NCBI GenBank assembly: GCA_018806915.1
Contig: JAGKQI010000047.1
Location: 124,001-188,000, forward strand
Length of the DNA stretch: 64,000 nt
DNA from: Phytophthora colocasiae
Taxonomy: Eukaryota > Oomycota > Peronosporomycetes > Peronosporales > Peronosporaceae
Direction of reading: 5' to 3'
The translations under genes were made by a program, and so were the position numbers. Below, piece by piece: positions 57,510-64,000 of the stretch. The notes under the pieces were generated by a model that saw only the letters and a list, made by a program, of their open reading frames with translations, did not search any database and was not told the DNA's origin. Position 1 is the first letter of the stretch. Each line of letters begins with the position of its first letter.

Positions 57510-58645
57510 AATATGTTAATACAACAACCCAGATTAATTTCGGGCTCTGTGAAAACAAAATCAACAAAAATATTGGTAAAATATACATACAGACTTGCTT
57601 CTATTTACAAAAAAATGTGTGCTGAAATGTATGAAACTGGGAGGCATCAGCGCCAAAACCGAACATTCATACGCCAAACTAGAACATTCAGTCACTGGCA
57701 GTGTTTCAAACATTTCCCCAACAAAAAGAAATTAAAGAATTAAATCTTCTTCTATTTAAGTTCTTAAAGCACCATATATTTACGTGACAAGCCAACAAAA
57801 GCCTCTGCCTACAGAAAGCAAACTATAGTTTTACTGCATCAATTCCACCTACAATCGATTCGATAGTTTACAAGTCTAGCACTTGAGAAGAAGAACAATA
57901 ATAAAAACTCTAAACGGGTTCAGTCTCTAGGGAGAACAATAGCCCCAACGATGAGAGCCTGAGCACTTACTGCAAACACGATGCATACGCTACCGATGAC
58001 ACTGTGTGATGTTATTTGTGCTGTAAAATCTGTAGCCTTTCTTCACAATATTTGAACGCTATAAACTCTCAAGCGTTTAACCAAATTTAAAAATGACCAA
58101 CTTTGAAGTATGGCCAGCTTAAGAAAACTGGGAGGCAGATGTACTGTGTAAGCCCAGCCAAAGAAACATAACTCAAAACCCGAAAGACAACATGTGAAGG
58201 CAACACCCACAAAAGAGCACAAAAGTGGCAGTATAAAAATGATCAAAGTTAAACAGCTTACACAAAATAGCAACATAAGCGTACAAACACAGCGAACAGG
58301 TTTTGATCCTTAAAATTAAAGGTTTTCCTGAATAGCTTTCTCAACACGCTTACAAAAGCGTTAATAACGACATTCTACAACGGTGAACAGGTTTCATCCT
58401 CTAAGGTTTTCCTGAATAGCCAAAATAAAAATGTAAACAAAAAATTGCACAACCACGCCAACACTGGCAAGAAAATGACAAATCTGACAATGGAAGTCAA
58501 AGAAAAAAGGTCATCTATATCAAAACAAGCTACCGCTTGTTAGTGTTCATGTTCGCACACAGGACTGTATATATACAGCCACCTGTGGTACATTAAAATC
58601 TACTCGACAGATAGAGCGTCATACACATTCCTCGATGTGGGAGGC

Positions 58646-58935
58646 TGTTGAAGTTACCATCTCTGCAGTGATGACACCTATCTAGGGGTATTAAATTGTG
58701 CAGTTCAATTTAGAGAAATCGTACCTAACTGGACTGGTTGGTGGAGAATAACTTCCCTCCAGAACACCAGACTCTCTAATTCATTACTTCTTCTTTTACC
58801 ATCTTCACCACACAAGCCCATTCTTCATCTACACTCAAGACTTCCTCTTCATAATCACCGCCTACGCCTCTCTACCTTTGTCTCCACTCCATGCTGTATC
58901 GCCCTAACAACTCTGCGCAAATCATTACTTCAACA
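58646..58935 (+). repeat. Right LTR
   Basis: Partner of the left LTR. It has a 10-bp longer variable block before the shared 3' end. One mismatch is seen in the first 215 bp (ATTTAGAGAAAT against ATTTAGATAAAT). Confidence 0.93.
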
Positions 58936-58940
58936 GAATG

Positions 58941-59646
58941 GATGCACCGCCGTTAATCTCTCTGGTTTGGAACCCTGTGGTGCTGACGTGAGTGTAACTT
59001 GCCTTTGACCGGCACTGCAACAGCGCGAGCATTACATCACGCTCAGGTCATTTACATGAGCAGAGTTCTCTGTGCGGTCGTTCCGCAAGGGAAAGCACAG
59101 CGTCACGACCGCAGCGCAAATGGCCAACGTTTCTACGGCCACCAATTGTCATCCGTTTGTCAAATTAACCCTGTCAAACAACGTCCAATCCTCAACGCCG
59201 AGTTCATCGCGTCACCTCCACTTCAGTGCATGGCCCGGTCGCTTTTAATCAAGACCGTGCATGGTCCACGCGATTAAAATGCGTGCCCTTGCGTTGAACA
59301 CCGACCTCGATAGCCCCAGCGTTCGTACCACCGCTCTGCATGTACAGACAAGCTTTGGACGAAGGCCAAGTCTTCTTCTCGTAGCCTTAGACAGCTACGC
59401 CAGTGTCTTCACTTCGAATCCATCAACTTGTCTAGCGTGTCACCACTGATCTTTAGTTGACTCGACGCCTGCAGGTTCTTCGTCTCAGTTGCGCGTGCAA
59501 AACAGGCAGGAGGATGTGTTGTGCGTGAGTGCTTCACCACTCGGAAGACTGTGGCGTCAAGGACGGTGCAAACGTTGCTCCCATCCCTCCAGGTCGCTCT
59601 TGCCCGCGTTGTCCTCGAAAGTGTTCACTTCTCAATTTCGTCCACG
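58941..59646. other. Upstream region of the peptide transporter
   Basis: About 700 bp after the LTR element. No supported gene; it should hold the promoter and 5' UTR of the POT gene. The retroelement ended up about 0.7 kb upstream of that gene. Confidence 0.4.
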
Positions 59647-61499
59647 ATGGCCACGTCCAAGATCGAGTCACCGGCCCTCGAGTCGCCCGGTGCCGCGTAC
59701 GCCGGTACAACAATTTGGGATGAGCGTCCTCGCAAGTACAGCACAAGAATGTCTTGTTCCAAGTCTGCGTCTTCATCCTTATGATGGAGCTGTCTGAGCG
59801 TCTAAGCTACTACGGAATCAACCAAGGTCTCAAGAACTTCATGCAGAAAATCGGCTGGAGCATGGTGTCAGCCAGTGCACTCAAGAGCACCTGGACGTCA
59901 ATCTGCTACATTACTCCACTGTTCGGTGCCTACCTAGCCGACGAAAAGTGGGGTCGTTTCCGTACGATCCTCACGTTTGGTATCTGGTACTGCGTCGGTG
60001 ACTTCCTCGTAGCAATCGCTGCTCACCCGGACATTATGACCGAGAAAGCTGTTGTGAACCCCATCTTCGTCATTGGCTTGTTCGTCGGTATTGGTGTTGG
60101 TACTGGTGCCATCAAGTCGAACGTCATCACATTCGGTGCCGATCAATTCGACCCCAACGACCCCAGCGAAGTGCACCAAAAGGAAACGTACTTCTCGTAC
60201 TTCTACTTCTGCATCAACTTCGGTGCTGCCTTCTCATACGGATACCTGTCGGTCCTGTGTGTGGAGGGTTCGGCCCAGATCCCAGCGGAATACGGCTACT
60301 TCGCTACGTACATGATCTGTGCGGTGGTGATGGTTGTAGCCATCTGCTTCTTCGTCATCGGCTCGCCACGATACGTGCACATGCCACCTAAGGACCGCAC
60401 GATCTCGACACTGCTGACTGTACTCAAGCACAGTGCACAGACGACCCGTGATGGTCGGATTGTGGTCACGGGTGCTCTCCTGCTTCTGTTCTCTCTGCCT
60501 GTCAATGTCGCCTCGGCTTTCAGTGCTGACTCCGGTCGTGCGGGTGAGGCTCTCTCGTACGTCGCTGCTGCTATGGTGCTCATTGGTGTTGTTTGCTGGG
60601 TCTATGCTGCCAGCGACCAGTCCTTCCTGGACAACCTGAAGGAGAGCCACGGTGGAAGGTACGACGACACGCAAGTGGAAGGCTACAAGAAACTCGTGAG
60701 TGTTTTGCCCTTCGCTGCCTACACCATCATCTGGCAGTGCGCGTACGACCAGACCGACGCCAACTTCCAGTCCATTACGCAACAGTGTGACCTGCGTCTA
60801 GACCGTAGCGACCCGGACAGCTCCCAGATCCCCGGTGCCATGCTTGGTGTGTTCGACCCGATCTTCATTGTCATTTGCATCCCCATCCTCGACTCGATTG
60901 TGTACCCGCTGTACGCGAAACAGTTTGGCAAGCCTCCGAGCCACTTCGGCCGTGTGTGCGCTGGTCTGATCGTCGCTTGTGTCGGTATCTTCTGGTCCGG
61001 CATCTTCGAGATCATCCGCCGCAACGCAGGAGCTCTAGAGGACGCCAACGGTGAAGCGATCCTCGACGGCGGAAGCGAACAGCCTATGAACGATATCTCG
61101 TGGGCTGCTGCTATCCCCAACTACGTCTTCATTGCTCTGGCTGAATGTCTTATCAACGTGACGGCGTACGACGTGTTCTACTCGGTGGTGCCTTTGACAC
61201 TCAAGAGTACGTCACAGAGTGTGAACCTCTTCATGACGTCCGTGGGCAGCGTCATGACGTCAGTTTTCACCGTCATGTTCTCTCCCTACCTGCCTTCGGA
61301 CGACTTGAACGACGGTAACCTCGAGTACATGTTCTTCACTGTAGGAGCAGTGAGTGTCGTCAACTTCTTTGCCTTCTACATCACCATGAAGAAGATGAAC
61401 TTTGGCATGTCCACGGGTGTCGATGACGACGAGTTCGGACTTCAGGGCAAGGAGTTAGTCGCTTCGGCTTCACGTCACAGCGTTGCAGCTTCCAAGTAA
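59647..61499 (+). CDS. POT/PTR2 proton-oligopeptide transporter, N-terminal frameshift
   Basis: Proton-coupled di/tripeptide transporter of the POT (SLC15/PTR) family with about 12 membrane helices. The natural start is ATG 59647 (MATSKIESPALESPG...IWDERPRKYS). After RKYS the conserved sequence continues in the +1 frame (HKN-VLFQVCVFI) from about 59745, as if one base were missing. With that base the protein would be 617 residues. The family motif is MMELSERLSYYGINQG (ExxER in TM1). FGADQFDPNDPSEVHQKETYFSYFYFCINFGA is the PTR2 signature. C-terminal helices include FIALAECLINVTAYDVFYSV. The main frame is open to the stop at 61499. The shift may be a real lesion or an assembly error; a short intron does not repair it sensibly. 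Confidence 0.85.
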
Positions 61500-61617
61500 G
61501 CACAGTGTTTTCGGCAAGTGCAGTAGTTTTAACCGCAATATATTACATGTACCTTTGTTCTGCAAAAAGGGCCATCCTCACTCCGACCGTAATGACGAGA
61601 GTACCAGCGATACCTTA

Positions 61618-61697
61618 CCGTACATGTACCGATGCGGTGCGGTACATGTACCGGTACAGCACAGCAAATACAGTACTACGTAGTACATGTACTACAG
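61618..61697. repeat. Cluster of GTACATGTAC palindromes
   Basis: Between POT and AK6: CGTACATGTACCG, then CGGTACATGTACCGG 12 bp on, then AGTACATGTACT. Each is a short perfect or near-perfect palindrome, and the first two can also pair with each other. Function unknown; it could be a binding site array in the AK6 promoter or the POT 3' end. Confidence 0.7.
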
Positions 61698-61762
61698 TAG
61701 CATTCGTTTCTAATTAGTTTAGAAATGGATTTCTAAACTGTTGCAGCCAATCATTATCGAAA

Positions 61763-62496
61763 ATGACTCGCGGGCCTAACATCCTCGTGACTGGCACCCC
61801 TGGTACGGGCAAGACGTCCATGTGCCAGCAGCTCTCGGTGCGTTCCATCTTGTATCTCTTAGTGCATCACATTCTCCGACTTCTTGCACTTCTAGTCACC
61901 CTTCTCCCACCTCTAACCGCCTCGTATTGCCTTCAAAATCCTCTCAGGAACGTTCGCAACTGCTCACACACCTCAACGTTGGCGATTTGGTACGTGTTTC
62001 TTAGCTTCTAGTGGGCGTTGGAGGCCTGTTTTACGCTTAAAAGATAGCTGAAGGGCTATAGATTCTGACCGGAATGTCACTATAGGTTAAGGAACGCGGT
62101 CTGCACAATGGTCGCGACGAGGAATTCGACTGTTTCATTCTAGACGAAGACAAGGTTTGCGACGAAATGGAAGACATGATGGCCGAAGGAGGAAAAGTTG
62201 TGGACTTCCACACGTGCGACTTCTTCCCGGAACGCTGGTTCGACCTCGTGGTGGTGCTTCGTGTGGACAACACGACGCTCTTCGACCGTCTGCAGAAGCG
62301 TGGCTACTCGGAGAAGAAGGTGGCCGAGAACGTCGAGTGTGAGATCATGGAGGTGGTTCTGCAGGAGGCACGGGAGAGCTATGCACCGGAGACTGTTCAG
62401 GAGCTGCCGAGCCGCACGGTCGAGGACATGGAGAGCAACATTGAGCGTGTACTGGCGTGGGTGCAGCACTGGATGGTGCAACACGCGGATGATTAA
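61763..62496 (+). CDS. Adenylate kinase 6 / Fap7-like NTPase
   Basis: Small nuclear P-loop NTPase of the AK6/hCINAP/Fap7 family, with adenylate kinase activity and a role in late 18S rRNA processing in its relatives. Exons 61763-61837, 61948-61989 and 62086-62496 join across introns of 110 and 96 nt in phase (175 residues, the usual length is about 172). The P-loop is TGTPGTGKTS. The NVGDLVKE motif is completed by splicing. FDCFILDEDKVCDEMEDMM, VDFHTCDFFPERWFDLVVVLR and LFDRLQKRGYSEKKVAENVECEI are close to family consensus. No lesion is visible. Confidence 0.96.
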
Positions 62497-63142
62497 GTCA
62501 AGATAGAGTTGCTTGGATAACGGGTGAGAGGCAAGTAGCATGCTTTGTAAATGTATAGAAGGGTTTGACGGTCTCATGCGATGTTATATTATTCGTTTGA
62601 TCTATTGCCGACGTAAAGCGAAGCAATTGTAGGTGGTTGCACACAATCAACATTGCGATTTCTTTCCATTCACCTTCCAACAAACCGAAATCTGTTGTTT
62701 GAACTCAAAGTGTACCCATTTCCACCACAACGAGCAGCAGCTTCTTCTTCTTTCCTTCAGGTGGTTGGTGAGTCCACTCGACTCTGTGAGTCTCGCACGT
62801 GACCTTGACGCAACGATTTCTTCTTGTTCCCAATTCTTCACGTTGTCGAACAGAAGTTCTCATCGGTGCGAAAGCCGGAATGGTATGCCGCAGCATTGCT
62901 GGCATGTACCTCTGGACAAGGTAAGTACAGTATCGAGCAAACTATAAGAATATATTGACCAAAGTTACTCTTTGTGTAAGTTGTAACTACTTACCGAGGC
63001 CAATTTGACGACGGATCCTTCGCTTCCACCCGATTAGTTTGTAAAAGGCCGTTCGAAGGCCATGGCTGGCACGATCGCATTTGTTCTAGGAGCATAACTG
63101 GATGAATTGTTTCTCGTTTCCCTTCGCGTCAACTCATGACAG

Positions 63143-64000
63143 TGGAAGAAGTGGATCAACAAGTTTGGGATGCTGTTGTTTACAAGTATCCTAAATAACT
63201 ACCCATTCTCGCGGCAGGTTTTCCAGATATTTCGTGGATAGCATCGTGGCGTACATGAAAACTCACGAAGATGCCGAACTGTACGAGTTGCTAGACGAAG
63301 CATTTCTTAACGTCAGTAAACGGACGCAGCAGGGCAAGCGTTTCTTAAACACAGAGAGCGGGAAAAGAGCGCAGCAAATGGCAATTTCCTATAGTGTCTC
63401 CAACACGAACTGTGAGCCACCAAACACGGAATGTGAACCACCCATGAAGAGAACGAAGTATGAGATAGATGATGAGGAAGGCTACGGTATGAATGATTTG
63501 GGAGCCTACTGTATGCACTTGCACTTTGCCAATTTGGTGGATCGCCAACTCACGCAAGTAGTGCTGAAAGATGGCGTGCTGCAAGTGGATTGTGAAGATT
63601 GGGTTCCACGGTGTGTTTTTCCTGACATTCAAGACGATATGCTGCTGTACCTCGCAGTATTGGGTGGAAAAGATTATTCGGGCTACTACGACCACAACAG
63701 AAGAATTGCACACTCGACCAAGTCTATTTTCTCGAGATACATGATAAGCAATGGGCTGGCGTTTAATATGAACACGAATGCTCGGAAGAGCGATTACGCA
63801 GCCTTCGAGAATATGATTGCTCATGCGATCTTCTGCGCGTCGCGAAGGAATGGGGGGATCTCTTTCAACGACTTTTTCGCGGGTTTGCTGGGGGAATTAC
63901 AGGACAAATTTGAACCGATGACAATGACCCTTGCGGGTTCGAGCAAACGCATTGTTGCCAGTGACTTACTACACGGGTTTTCTGCGCTTTCAAGCTTGGC
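63143..64000 (+). CDS. Hypothetical protein, 3' end beyond window
   Basis: From about 63216 the frame is open to the window end: FSRYFVDSIVAYMKTHEDA, KRTQQGKRFLNTESGKRAQQ, a short repeat with EPP (CEPPNTECEPP), then AIFCASRRNGGISFNDFFAG. Upstream exons are possible. 63143-63185 reads VEEVDQQVWDAVVYK after an AG. A stretch ending at 62920 before GTAAGT reads RKPEWYAAALLACTSGQ and joins to it in phase (intron 62921-63142). Between 63186 and 63217 the frame must shift; that could be a 32-nt intron (unusually short) or an indel. I do not recognise a domain. It cannot be told whether the gene is intact. Confidence 0.5.

Larger units (their letters stand above)
55538..58935 (+). mobile_element. Non-autonomous LTR retroelement with GAATG duplication
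   Basis: LTRs at 55538-55817 (280 bp) and 58646-58935 (290 bp) start TGTTGAAGTT and end ACTTCAACA. The 5-bp duplication GAATG lies at 55533-55537 and 58936-58940. Right after the left LTR, GGTTATGAGCTCAA would pair with the anticodon arm of a Met tRNA, which is how Copia elements prime from half a tRNA. GTGGGAGGC just before the right LTR is a possible polypurine tract. The 2.8-kb interior has no gag or pol; it is AT-rich and carries internal duplications. The LTRs are nearly identical up to about 215 bp, then differ by a block. So it is a LARD-like element moved by proteins made elsewhere. Confidence 0.92.

Noticed and set aside
63345..63824. Minus-strand ORF of 159 residues at the right end
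   Set aside because: The plus strand is open here to the window end with acidic, helical protein-like sequence; the minus ORF is a shadow.
63143..64000. Crinkler-type effector gene
   Set aside because: The open frame lacks any LxLFLAK or HVLVVVP motif and no known C-terminal domain was recognised, so no effector call is made.

Overview
The window looks like nuclear DNA of an oomycete, most likely Phytophthora or a close relative. Genes are compact and lie on both strands. Most introns are 54-110 nt with GT/AG ends. The gene set (helicase-associated repeat protein, Akr1-like ankyrin/DHHC enzyme, AASDH homologue) and the mobile elements (FLYWCH-MULE, Myb-partnered Harbinger, piggyBac, pogo, Copia, Fanzor/TnpB-like remnants) fit that lineage. 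The species call is inference; gene families and splice joins were read directly from the sequence.

Layout. From 0 to 34 kb is a gene-dense block: dual-specificity phosphatase (289-1284 +), AASDH-type adenylation/carrier/PQQ-propeller protein (1296-4825 -), a Fanzor-like remnant, a MITE, a serine-beta-lactamase-fold membrane protein split by a piggyBac relic (6042-8962 +), a 13-repeat protein (9036-12365 -), two paralogues of an oomycete family (12.8-15.2 kb +), a large coiled-coil protein (15376-18984 -), Akr1-like palmitoyltransferase (19194-21490 +), mitochondrial RsmH/METTL15-type rRNA methyltransferase (21532-22865 -), GPAT/DHAPAT (23098-25866 -), NIPA Mg2+ transporter (26599-28824 +), a small coiled-coil ORF, a polycystin-type channel (29353-31570 -), a second Fanzor-like remnant, and an AAAP amino-acid transporter (32530-33981 -). 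From 34 to 59 kb is a nested transposon cluster: a MULE split by a Harbinger element, a second MULE fragment, a second Harbinger with an intact transposase, a dead Copia, a degenerate piggyBac, a pogo-like element with TIRs and TA duplication, and an LTR element with 280-290 bp LTRs and a GAATG duplication. From 59.6 kb host genes resume: a POT peptide transporter with an apparent N-terminal frameshift, adenylate kinase 6, and a gene cut by the window end.

The host genes are ordinary metabolic, transport and signalling genes with no evident operon-like logic. The main interest is the mobile-element stratigraphy. Several insertions can be resolved to the base because the target duplication and reading frame close up exactly when the insertion is ignored. 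Several host genes also carry recent-looking lesions, including a 17-bp tandem duplication that cuts repeat motifs off a coiled-coil protein. No clearly new biological system was found. The nearest candidates are the internally deleted Fanzor-like family that spread after its deletion, the apparently non-catalytic beta-lactamase-fold membrane protein, and the non-coding AT-rich LTR element.
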